A stretch of DNA of 64,000 nt from Roseivirga ehrenbergii (GTDB lineage Bacteria; Bacteroidota; Bacteroidia; Cytophagales; Cyclobacteriaceae). Position numbers and translations under genes: made by a program. The notes under the pieces are model-generated. The model ran no database searches. It worked only from the letters and a program-made list of their open reading frames with translations, and was not told the DNA's origin. Below are positions 53,652-62,700 of this stretch, piece by piece; within the stretch, counting starts at the first letter, position 1; each line of letters starts with the position of its first letter. The stretch is from contig NZ_LQZQ01000009.1 in NCBI RefSeq assembly GCF_001593005.1, forward strand, positions 112,049 through 176,048. The letters are read 5' to 3'.

Positions 53652-53682
53652 TTTAGTCTAAAAAGGGATTGGTATAGTTTTG
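53652..53682 (+). promoter_or_regulatory. Promoter of hsp20
   Basis: TAGTTTTG (53675-53682) is an exact TAnnTTTG match with a T-rich -33 region (TTTTAG, from 53651). A start near 53689 leaves a 40-nt leader before the ATG at 53729 and almost none before 53693, favouring 53729. Confidence 0.55.
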
Positions 53683-53728
53683 AATTATAGGGATGGAAAT
53701 GAAACAGAAACTTAAAAATAAAAACGAT

Positions 53729-54154
53729 ATGAACTTAGTTAAGAGAAATCCCGAATGGTATGGTCCAGCATCAGTAGATGCTTTCTTTGATCGATTCTTC
53801 AATGATTCTTTGCAGAAAAATCACAACGGTTTTTCTCCAAAGGTAGATATTGCTGAAACTGCTAAAGCGTTTGAAATTCAGGTAGCAGTACCTGGTTTTA
53901 ACAAAAGTGATTTCAGCATTGATTTAAAAGAAGGTAAGCTAAGCATTACCGGAGAGCGAAAGCTAGAAAAGGAAAATAAAGAGAAGAATTTCATCTCTAT
54001 TCAAACGGAATATGGAAAATTCTACAAGAGCTTCCAGTTGCCAGATAATATTGATGAAAAAGGAATTGAAGCTGTTTACGAAAATGGTATTCTAGAATTA
54101 AGAATTCCTAAAGATGAAACTAAGAAAGTGGAATCAAAAATTGCAGTAAAGTAG
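53729..54154 (+). CDS. Small heat shock protein, Hsp20/alpha-crystallin family
   Basis: Hsp20 holds unfolding proteins for later refolding. From the ATG at 53729 it has 141 residues; the frame is open from 53693, adding 12 Lys-rich residues. The N-terminal part has VDAFFDRFFNDSL, the alpha-crystallin domain starts at PKVDIAETAKAFEIQVAVPG, and GILELRIPK is the typical C-terminal strand. A terminator follows. Confidence 0.93.
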   Translation: MNLVKRNPEWYGPASVDAFFDRFFNDSLQKNHNGFSPKVDIAETAKAFEIQVAVPGFNKSDFSIDLKEGKLSITGERKLEKENKEKNFISIQTEYGKFYKSFQLPDNIDEKGIEAVYENGILELRIPKDETKKVESKIAVK

Positions 54155-54178
54155 TTTGAGTTTGGTTGTGTTGATGGA

Positions 54179-54208
54179 AGAGCCTCGGTTTATCGAGGCT
54201 CTTTTTTT
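54179..54208 (+). terminator. Terminator of hsp20
   Basis: AGAGCCTCG and CGAGGCTCT form a perfect 9-bp stem with loop gtttat, followed by a run of T. Confidence 0.92.
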
Positions 54209-54311
54209 GTTAAAAGGGGTTAATTCTTACTTTAAATTAAATAAATTAGAACACCCGTATTCAAATTGCGTTAGTCTTTTCGGAGAAAGTAAATCTTAAA
54301 GTCATGTTTTT

Positions 54312-55799
54312 ATGAGTAAGAGACAGTTTATTTTAGGCATGTTGGCTTCCTCATTGCTAGGTGGCCTAGTTGTTTTAGTGGGGCTTAGTTTTTTTGGAGG
54401 TAGCGAAAGCGTTAATGGCTCTTTTTCATTGAACCGTTCTAATTCAGTAGCAACTAGTTTTGGAACGATCAGTGATGAGCCTCACGATTATTCAGTGCCA
54501 GCTGGTGTTAATTTTATTGAAGCTTCTAGAAAAATTGTTCCTGCTGTAGTTCATATTACCAATAGAGAAGAGATAAAAGGTACTTCTAGTCGTTGGAGAA
54601 GGTTGCTGCGAAATGGAGTGAAATTTAGAGAGTCTACCGGCTCGGGTGTATTAATCTCTGAAGATGGTTACATCACTACCAACTATCATGTGGTAGAAGG
54701 GGCAGATGAACTGGAGGTAAGGTTAGATGACAATAGGAGGCTTAAGGCAGAGATAATAGGAGCTGACCCGGATACTGATTTGGCATTAATCAAAATAAAA
54801 GCCAAAGGAATGCCTTATATAGACTTTGGTAATTCAGATCAAGTAGAAGTGGGAGAATGGGTTTTAGCAGTAGGTAATCCTTTCGATTTAAATAATACAG
54901 TAACCGCAGGAATAGTAAGTGCCAAGGCCAGAAACATTAACTTGATTACTGGAAACACAGATAATCAATATGGGATTGAATCCTTTTTACAAACCGATGC
55001 AGTAGTAAATCGCGGTAATAGCGGAGGTGCTCTAGTGAATCTTCAAGGTGAACTTATTGGTATTAATACCGCTATTGCCACAAATACAGGCACTTTTAGC
55101 GGTTACTCTTTTGCGGTTCCGTCCATTCTGGTTAAAAAAGTGATGGATGATTTGCTTGAGTTTGGAGAAGTAAAAAGAGGGCTTTTGGGGGTTACCATTC
55201 GCGATGCAGACGGTGTGGGTACGGTAGAGTTATCGGGTGTTCGAATTATGGGTGTTTCTCCTGGTGGTGCTGCAGATGAGGCTGGTTTGAAAGAAGAAGA
55301 TGTGATTACTGGCGTGGATGGAAAGGAAGTGAAAACTACCAGTCAGCTACAGGAGTTAATCGCTCGGAAACGACCAGGAGATGCGGTTTCAATTAGCTAC
55401 AAACGTAAAGGTGATGATAGAGAAACTTCTCTTAAACTTCAGAATAGAGAATCTTTAGCGGTTATAGATCTTCCCGAGCCTGGGCTTATTTTCGAAAAAG
55501 AAGATGGTGTGTCGGAAAATACAGTGACATACGAGATAGCCGGGGCTGTATTTAAGGACTTATCTGGTCAGTTGAAAAAAAGCCTTAATTTAGAGAGTGG
55601 CGTGCATTTGTCACAATTGGGCGAAGGAGCCTGGAAGGCAAGTGGTGTGAAAGAAGGGTTTGTGGTCACTAAAGTAGGTGATGATGATATAACCAGCTTA
55701 GAGCAGTTTCAGAAAATTATTGACACCAAAACTAAAGATTTCTTTGTGATGGGGAAATACCCTAACGGAGAAAAGGAATATTACAGAATTACTTGGTAA
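54312..55799 (+). CDS. Deg/HtrA-type serine protease with two PDZ domains
   Basis: This 495-residue periplasmic quality-control protease has an N-terminal membrane anchor (about 8-28), the trypsin-like domain with the triad His126 (TTNYHVVEG), Asp156 (DPDTDLALI) and Ser237 (NRGNSGGALV), then PDZ1 (about 285-370, GVSPGGAADEAGLKEEDVI) and PDZ2 (about 400-490). All three catalytic residues are in place. It is preceded by hsp20, also a stress gene, but with a separate terminator. Confidence 0.94.
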   Translation: MSKRQFILGMLASSLLGGLVVLVGLSFFGGSESVNGSFSLNRSNSVATSFGTISDEPHDYSVPAGVNFIEASRKIVPAVVHITNREEIKGTSSRWRRLLRNGVKFRESTGSGVLISEDGYITTNYHVVEGADELEVRLDDNRRLKAEIIGADPDTDLALIKIKAKGMPYIDFGNSDQVEVGEWVLAVGNPFDLNNTVTAGIVSAKARNINLITGNTDNQYGIESFLQTDAVVNRGNSGGALVNLQGELIGINTAIATNTGTFSGYSFAVPSILVKKVMDDLLEFGEVKRGLLGVTIRDADGVGTVELSGVRIMGVSPGGAADEAGLKEEDVITGVDGKEVKTTSQLQELIARKRPGDAVSISYKRKGDDRETSLKLQNRESLAVIDLPEPGLIFEKEDGVSENTVTYEIAGAVFKDLSGQLKKSLNLESGVHLSQLGEGAWKASGVKEGFVVTKVGDDDITSLEQFQKIIDTKTKDFFVMGKYPNGEKEYYRITW

Positions 55800-55823
55800 G
55801 AGGAATGTTTACCAGTTGTTAAT

Positions 55824-55854
55824 AAGCCAAATCTTTATGGGTTTGGCTTTTTTT
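55824..55854 (+). terminator. Terminator of the HtrA gene
   Basis: AAGCCAAA and TTTGGCTT form the stem with a 10-nt loop, followed by a T run. Confidence 0.85.
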
Positions 55855-55942
55855 ATTTCATTCTGAATTTGTCAAGGGCTTTTTTGCAGTCCTTTGAAAA
55901 TTCCCGTAACTATGAATTCTATTAATTGACAGATAAAATATT

Positions 55943-57493
55943 ATGAATATTCAAACTGAATTTGGTCTTACAGAGGCCCTAAAAAACCTAGGTGTAGCAG
56001 CTGAAAACAACGGAACCTCAACAGGTTTGCAGTCACATGGTGGAGAAAACTATATAGAGTCTTATTCTCCTGTAGATGGTGCGCTCATAGGAAAGGTAAG
56101 TGTGACAACACAAGCTCAGTATGATAAGGTAATCGTAACGGCTCAGGCTGCTTTTAAAGAGTGGAGAAGTACTCCAGCGCCTTTAAGAGGGGAGATTGTT
56201 CGTCAATTCGGTCAAAAATTAAGAGAGCGCAAAGCGGACTTGGGTAAGTTGGTTTCCTATGAAATGGGTAAGTCATACCAAGAGGGTTTGGGCGAAGTAC
56301 AGGAAATGATCGACATCTGTGATTTCGCAGTGGGTCTTTCTCGTCAATTGCACGGCCTAACGATTAAGTCTGAACGTCCGCTGCACCATATGCAAGAGCA
56401 GTATCATCCACTAGGTATTGTGGGTATAATTTCAGCCTTCAATTTTCCTGTGGCAGTTTGGGCTTGGAATACCGCCCTGGCTTGGGTTTGTGGCGATGTA
56501 TGTGTTTGGAAGCCTTCGGAAAAAACACCTTTAACAGGGGTGGCTTGTCAAAGTATAATTGCTGAAGTATTAAAAGAAAACAACTTACCAGAAGGCATCA
56601 GTTGCTTGATTAACGGTGACTATAATGTAGGTTCTTGGATGACAAATGATGAGCGAGTGCCATTGATTTCGGCTACAGGATCTACCCGAATGGGTAAAAT
56701 CGTTGGGCAAACTGTGGCGGCTCGTTTAGGAAAATCCATCCTTGAGTTGGGAGGTAACAATGCGATTATCGTAACACCAGATGCCGATATTAAAATGACA
56801 GTGATTGGTGCCGTATTTGGTGCTGTAGGAACTGCTGGCCAAAGGTGTACTTCAACCCGTAGGTTGATTGTTCACGAAGATATATATGATAAGGTAAGAG
56901 ATGCCGTGGTAGGTGCTTATGGACAGTTAAGAATTGGAAATCCACTGGACGAGAAAAACCATGTTGGGCCTGTTATCGACAAAGATTCGGTAAATAATTA
57001 TAATAAAGCCATTGAAGCAGCAAAAGCTGAAGGGGGTAACGTTTTGGTTGAAGGCGGTGTGCTTTCTGGCAAAGGTTACGAAAGCGGCTGCTACGTAAAG
57101 CCATGTATTATAGAGGCAAAAAACGATTTTAAGATCGTTCAAACCGAAACTTTTGCGCCAATCTTGTACATCATTAAATACAAAGGCGATGTGCATGATG
57201 CCATTGCGATTCAGAACGGAGTGGCACAAGGTTTATCTTCAGCCATTATGACCAATAGTATGCGAGATGCCCATCAATTCCTTTCAGCAGTAGGTTCCGA
57301 TTGCGGAATAGCAAACGTAAACATTGGTACTTCTGGTGCTGAGATTGGCGGTGCGTTTGGCGGTGAAAAAGAAACTGGCGGAGGGCGAGAGTCTGGCTCG
57401 GATGCCTGGAAAGCTTATATGCGTAGACAAACCAATACCTTGAATTACTCTACTGAATTGCCGTTGGCGCAGGGTATCAAGTTTGACCTTTAA
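55943..57493 (+). CDS. amaB: Aldehyde dehydrogenase, ALDH7 (alpha-aminoadipic semialdehyde) type
   Basis: This NAD-dependent enzyme of 516 residues belongs by length and motifs to the ALDH7/antiquitin group, which oxidises alpha-aminoadipic semialdehyde in lysine breakdown. Catalytic residues are Asn168 (FNFPVAVWAWN), Glu268 (ILELGGNNA) and Cys302 (GQRCTSTRR). The C-terminal GGGRESGSDAWKAYMRRQTNT is characteristic. It is a single gene with a strong terminator. Lysine-degradation partners are not in the window. Confidence 0.9.
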   Translation: MNIQTEFGLTEALKNLGVAAENNGTSTGLQSHGGENYIESYSPVDGALIGKVSVTTQAQYDKVIVTAQAAFKEWRSTPAPLRGEIVRQFGQKLRERKADLGKLVSYEMGKSYQEGLGEVQEMIDICDFAVGLSRQLHGLTIKSERPLHHMQEQYHPLGIVGIISAFNFPVAVWAWNTALAWVCGDVCVWKPSEKTPLTGVACQSIIAEVLKENNLPEGISCLINGDYNVGSWMTNDERVPLISATGSTRMGKIVGQTVAARLGKSILELGGNNAIIVTPDADIKMTVIGAVFGAVGTAGQRCTSTRRLIVHEDIYDKVRDAVVGAYGQLRIGNPLDEKNHVGPVIDKDSVNNYNKAIEAAKAEGGNVLVEGGVLSGKGYESGCYVKPCIIEAKNDFKIVQTETFAPILYIIKYKGDVHDAIAIQNGVAQGLSSAIMTNSMRDAHQFLSAVGSDCGIANVNIGTSGAEIGGAFGGEKETGGGRESGSDAWKAYMRRQTNTLNYSTELPLAQGIKFDL

Positions 57494-57540
57494 ATGATCT
57501 GTTGAATTTATCTTGAACTGAAAAACCAATACTTAGAGTG

Positions 57541-57573
57541 AAAGAGGGCGACCATAGGGTCGCCCTCTTTTTG
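57541..57573 (+). terminator. Terminator of the aldehyde dehydrogenase gene
   Basis: AAAGAGGGCGACC pairs with GGTCGCCCTCTTT, followed by more T residues. Confidence 0.93.
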
Positions 57574-57600
57574 TTACCAGTTATTTTTTTATTCAGATGT

Positions 57601-57645
57601 AAACCACTGATTATTGGTGAGTAAATAGCTAATAATCAGTGGTTT
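57601..57645. repeat. 14-bp perfect inverted repeat
   Basis: AACCACTGATTATT and AATAATCAGTGGTT flank a 15-nt loop and are followed by TTTTG. It stands 28 bp after a complete terminator, so it may be a second terminator, a regulatory hairpin or a remnant element. The rest of the gap 57494-57847 (to the start of the receptor-fold gene) is AT-rich with no supported gene. Confidence 0.6.
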
Positions 57646-57847
57646 TGTATTTATGTTTCTGTTTTAATAGATAAAAATATTATATCACAGTATTGGTAAA
57701 TGATATTTTAATTACGTATTTATACATCTTAAACTCATTATTTTATATAATGTTAAACATTGTTCCTGAATTTGATTCTTTTATCCAGTGAATTAGTTTG
57801 TGTGTTTAGCATTTTTGTGTATTTGAAATGTAATTGTTCGAAAGGCT

Positions 57848-58936
57848 ATGCAGGAAATCAGTGTTGGCGTTTTAATTCCAGTGTCTACCATTTACCCTAT
57901 TGGTAAGAATTTCCAAAGGGGATTAAAAATGGGATTTAAGACAATGGGGGGAGAAGCGGATATACAGTTGTTTCCAGAGTTTATAGGTCAATGCTCTGTA
58001 AAGAACATGGAAGATGCTATAGATAAGCTAAAGAGTTTTCATGATGTAGACTTTATTACTGGATGGGCTTCAAATATGGTTCTGACCATGGTGGGAGAAA
58101 AGTTGAAAGGAAATGTTCCATGTTTAATAAATAATCTAGGCGGACATTTACCCAACCCGACACGAATTCCAGAAAATATTAAGATTAACTCCACAAACCT
58201 CTGGCAACAGACTTGGTCAATCGGACATTGGGCCGTCAATAAGTTTGGTAAAAAAGGAATGATGATAGGTAGTCTTTATGATATGGGTTATGCATTTCCG
58301 CAAATGCTAGATTTGGGAATGTCGGCTGCTAACTCGAATAGAGAATACTCATTTGCGGTGTGTCCAATGCCAGAACATGGGCAATTATCAGAGGTAAATA
58401 GGGTGCTTGATGAAGTGGAGAAAGTAGCGCCAGATTTTCTTTTCGCAGCCTTTTGTGGTGCGGAATCAAAAGTCTTTTTAGATGCCTTTATCAAAAGGGG
58501 GCTTCAAACTAAAATTCCATTATTGGGCAGTCCTTATCTCTTAGGTGAGTTCAGTGACGAAGCAGATTTACCAATAAAGTGGTATTCAACTTTACAGTCT
58601 TATACAGAACTTTCCGATGAGGATTTAAAAAAAGAATGGACAATCTCACAAGGTATATTTCAGCAATTAGGAATAGAAACAGCTGAATGTGTTTTGAAAG
58701 AGTTTGGGCTCAAAAATGAACTGAATCTATTGAGGGGTAATCATGATATGACGGTTGGAAATGCTGGGGAAAGTTCAAGAATCTTTATTACCGAAAATTT
58801 ATTTAAGGGTAACGAGGCCGGTTTGGAGCGCAGGATTTTACAAGAAGAAGAAACCATAGATTTTAAAAATAATGAATTTCTAAAAGTAGCTAATGAAAGT
58901 AGCTCCAACTGGTTAAACCCTTATTTGGGTATATAG
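57848..58936 (+). CDS. Type-1 periplasmic-binding-fold protein without signal peptide (AmiC/UrtA-like)
   Basis: The 362-residue protein has the layout of ABC substrate-binding proteins of the LivJ/UrtA/AmiC group: EISVGVLIPVSTIYPIGKNFQRGLKMG, then VDFITGWASNMV, LINNLGGHLPNP and PLLGSPYLLGEFS. There is no signal peptide and no lipobox, so it should stay in the cytoplasm, as AmiC does as an amide sensor. No ABC transporter genes are near. It stands 48 nt before an MdpB/tail-collar gene, and the two probably share a transcript. The ligand is unknown. Confidence 0.7.
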   Translation: MQEISVGVLIPVSTIYPIGKNFQRGLKMGFKTMGGEADIQLFPEFIGQCSVKNMEDAIDKLKSFHDVDFITGWASNMVLTMVGEKLKGNVPCLINNLGGHLPNPTRIPENIKINSTNLWQQTWSIGHWAVNKFGKKGMMIGSLYDMGYAFPQMLDLGMSAANSNREYSFAVCPMPEHGQLSEVNRVLDEVEKVAPDFLFAAFCGAESKVFLDAFIKRGLQTKIPLLGSPYLLGEFSDEADLPIKWYSTLQSYTELSDEDLKKEWTISQGIFQQLGIETAECVLKEFGLKNELNLLRGNHDMTVGNAGESSRIFITENLFKGNEAGLERRILQEEETIDFKNNEFLKVANESSSNWLNPYLGI

Positions 58937-58984
58937 AGAATTACAGTTTATATCATTTTTTAAACCTTTTAAATTTAATTAATT

Positions 58985-59608
58985 ATGGATCCATTTCTAG
59001 GAGAGATAGTAATGTTTGCGGGCAATTTTGCGCCCAGAGGATGGGCGTTTTGCGATGGTCAATTGATGGCCATTAGTCAAAATACGGCTCTTTTTTCAAT
59101 TTTAGGCACTACCTATGGTGGTGATGGTAGAACTACGTTTGCCTTACCAGATCTTAGGGGAAGAGCAGCAATTCATCCAGGAACTGGCCCTGGTTTAAGT
59201 AATTACAGGCTTGGACAAAGAGGAGGGGTAGAAACAGTAACTCTTAATCAGCTCCAAATACCATCGCATTCTCATATTGCAATTCCAAGCACTTCTGGAG
59301 GGACAGCCAATATAAATGCAACAGCAGTATTACACGCTGATTCAACAGGGGCAACAAACGACCCAACGGATAAATTTCCAGCTAACGTGCCAAATGCTGG
59401 GCCTAGTCAGGTGAAAGCTTATGGAAGTAACGCTGATATTACAATGAACGCTGGTGCTGTTACTGTTACAGGTACTGTGGATTTAGGTACTATTCCAGCT
59501 CCGACCATTGGAAATACTGGGGGTAATCAATGGCATACCAATATTCAGCCTTTTGAATGTGTAAACTTTATCATTGCCATGGTAGGAACCTTTCCTTCAA
59601 GGAACTGA
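58985..59608 (+). CDS. Tail-collar/MdpB-type protein
   Basis: The 207-residue protein follows the MdpB (microcystin-dependent protein B-like) and phage tail collar pattern: MDPFLGEIVMFAGNFAPRGWAFCDGQLM, ALFSILGTTYGGDGRTTFALPDLRGRA, PGLSNYRLGQRGGVETVTLNQLQIPSHSH, ending FECVNFIIAMVGTFP. Related genes in many bacteria occur in tandem threes, sometimes with giant surface proteins; here only one copy is in the window. It could form trimers as part of a surface fibre. No phage structural genes are adjacent. Confidence 0.85.
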   Translation: MDPFLGEIVMFAGNFAPRGWAFCDGQLMAISQNTALFSILGTTYGGDGRTTFALPDLRGRAAIHPGTGPGLSNYRLGQRGGVETVTLNQLQIPSHSHIAIPSTSGGTANINATAVLHADSTGATNDPTDKFPANVPNAGPSQVKAYGSNADITMNAGAVTVTGTVDLGTIPAPTIGNTGGNQWHTNIQPFECVNFIIAMVGTFPSRN

Positions 59609-59625
59609 TGGCTTTAATTATTTTG

Positions 59626-59663
59626 AATCTACTCAACATGAATTAAATGTTGAGTAGATTTTT
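59626..59663 (+). terminator. Terminator of the tail-collar gene
   Basis: AATCTACTCAACAT and ATGTTGAGTAGATT form a 14-bp stem with a 7-nt loop, followed by TTT. Confidence 0.88.
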
Positions 59664-59731
59664 AAAAAGTTTATCAGCTACTTTTGCCCCCTTAATACCT
59701 AATTAGAGAATTAATTTTAAGTCTGTTACCT

Positions 59732-62700
59732 ATGAAAAAAATCTACTATTTTTCATTTAAACTATTATTCTGCCTAAGTGTTCTGGTTTTTTTCTCTAAA
59801 ACTAGCCATGGCCAAACCATAGATTTTAATGCCGAAGCATTTGTGGAGAATGCCGATTTTGGTTCAGCCACCTATACCAGCGGAAACATTAGGATTATTT
59901 ATTCTTCTGGCAACTGGTTTGAAGATGCTGATAGTGGAGAAGGTGGGGGTAAAGCTTTGTCAGCTTTGTCCTTTAATGCTGGAGAAACGGTAACATTAGA
60001 AACTATAGATGGATCTGAGTTTGATTTTCAATCGTTTTTTTATGATGGTTTTGCATCAGCGTTTATCAACAAGCTAGAAGGTTTTAAGGATAACATCTCT
60101 TCGGGGACTAAAACAAGTGGTTTCGTAGATGGCACAAATACTTTAACGGGAACAACTTTTGACGATGTGGACAAGGTGGTATTTACTTCGAACGATGGTT
60201 TTTTTAGTATTTTTGACACTTTTGTTTTAGGTCCAGCAGCAGCAGCCAACACTGCCCCAACCATAGGCGGCACTTCAGCCGGCCAAGCCGTAAATGACAA
60301 TGCAACCATTTCTCCTTTCTCTGCAATCACAGTGGCTGATGCTGATGGAGATAATCTAACGGCAACAATTACTTTAGATAACAATGTCAAAGGAGTGATT
60401 ACAGGGGCGTCTTCAGGTTCTGGCCCTTATACAATTACTAGCCGTACACCTGCGGCTATGCAAACGGCTCTAAGGGCTTTGGTATTTAACCCAACAGACA
60501 ACAGAGCGGCAGTTTCGGAAACAACCACTTTTACGGTTGTGGTAAATGATGGTACGGTCGATGCTACCAATAATACGACTACGGTTATTTCAAGTGCGGT
60601 AGCACCAGTAATTTCTCAGGTAACTCCTGTAACAACCCCAACGAACGATAATACTCCAAATTATACGTTTACAACTAACGAAACAGGAACGTTCTCTTTA
60701 GGAGGTAGCTGTGGAACAAGTACGTCAACAACGATATCTGGTACTGGTAACCAAACAATTACATTAACACAAACAAATAATTCATCAGCGTTGGCAGATG
60801 GTACTTACAGCAACTGTACAGTTACTGTAACAGACGCAGGGGGAAAAGCTTCATCTCCGCTGTCAATTACTAGTTTTACAGTAGATACCCAAGCTCCTGC
60901 TACACCTGGTGCTCCAAACCTTACTACCAGTTGGGATACAGGTACATCTAGTACGGACGACATAACTTCCAATACCCAACCGAGGTTTAGTGGTTCAACA
61001 GAGGCCAATGCCTCTATAAAGATAGTTTCATCAATTAATGGTCAGGTTGGAACTTCAACAGCCAATGGTGCTGGTAACTGGCTTCAAACAATCAGTGGAA
61101 CCCTTTCTGAAGGAACCCATAACATAACTTTCACAGCAACCGATGCCGCAGGCAACGAAAGTGCTGCATCGGCTGCCTTGTCAATTGTAGTTGACACTTC
61201 AAACCCAACTTTAAGCTCAAGCAGTCCTGCTGATAACGCAACCGGGGTAAATACAACTGGAAATATTACCCTTACATTTAATGAAAATATAGCCTTTGGA
61301 ACAGGGAATATAGAAGTGATTGACGAGACGAATGGTTCGAATTCTTTCACAATAGATGCAGCTTCTCCAGGTACACAAGCCTCTATTAGTGGTGCCGTAC
61401 TGACCATTAATCCAAGTAGCAATTTAGATTTGTCGTCCAATTACTCTGTCAGAATTGCTGCTACTGCTATAGATGATATCGCAGGAAACAGTTACGCAGG
61501 AATCACAAACGGTACAGCGTTGAATTTCGGAACAAATAACGCCCCAACGGTAACCGTAAATACTGGCCTAACCTTAAACGAAGGGGCCACAGAACTTATT
61601 GATTCAGGGAAGTTAAACGCCAGCGATACAGAGGGAGGAACACTTACTTTTACGATTACAACGGCCACTACCAAAGGCATCCTGTTTATAGATACCAACC
61701 CAAGCAATACTTTTAATGCAGGCGATACGGAACTTGTATTGAATGCCACTTTCACTAAAAACGATCTTGACAGTGATAGAATCAGGTATGTCAGTACAAC
61801 CGACAATGATATTTCAGATAGTTTTGTCTTCAAAGTGGCTGATCCAGATGGTGGAGAGTTAACGAATCAGACCTTTAATATTACGATTACCCCAGTGAAT
61901 GATGCCCCAACAGCAACTGGCGTTCCTACAGATATTACTGTGATAGAAGATGCAGCGAGCAACTTTGATCTTTCGGCAGTTACACTAGTTGATGTAGATG
62001 GTGACGCCCTTACCGCAACATTAGCGGCTTCGACAGGTACTTTTACAGCAACCTCGGGTGGAGGAGTAACCATCGGTGGTTCAGGTACTGGTACAATTAC
62101 TTTATCAGGTACAGCTGCCAATATCAATACATATTTTGATACCCCGGCCAATATTAAATACACTGGAGCTTCAAACGTGAGTGGAGACGATGCCGCAACT
62201 TTTACCATAAATGCGAATGATGCCACGGTTAATCCTCAAGTAGGTAGCGGAAATATAGATATCACCGCAGTTAATGATGCGCCTACCTTTACGATTGGCG
62301 CAAACCAAACAGTGGCTCAAAATGCCGGTGCGCAATCAATAAACAGCTTTATCACAATATTTGACGATGGTGATGCAGAGGCAACCCAAACTGTCCAGTT
62401 TAATATCACCAACAATACTAACGCTACTTTATTTACATCTGGCCCAGCCATTAGCGCAACAGGTGTTCTGACCTTTACGCCAGATGCAACGAAATTTGGC
62501 AAAGCAACCATTTCAGTAACCATCTCAGATAATGGAGGTACTGCCAATAGTGGTGTAAATACTTCACCAGCACAAACCTTCGATATTTTTGTTACTCCTA
62601 CGAATATTAAGATTAATGAAGTGCATGCTGGTGCAGGCGCGGATGCTGAATTTATTGAAGTGTATAATACTGAAGCTAATGCCACTAGTCTATCAGGTTT

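Noticed and set aside
58985..59608. Prophage remnant, from the tail-collar domain
   Set aside because: No other phage gene, integrase or attachment site nearby; MdpB-like genes are common chromosomal genes.
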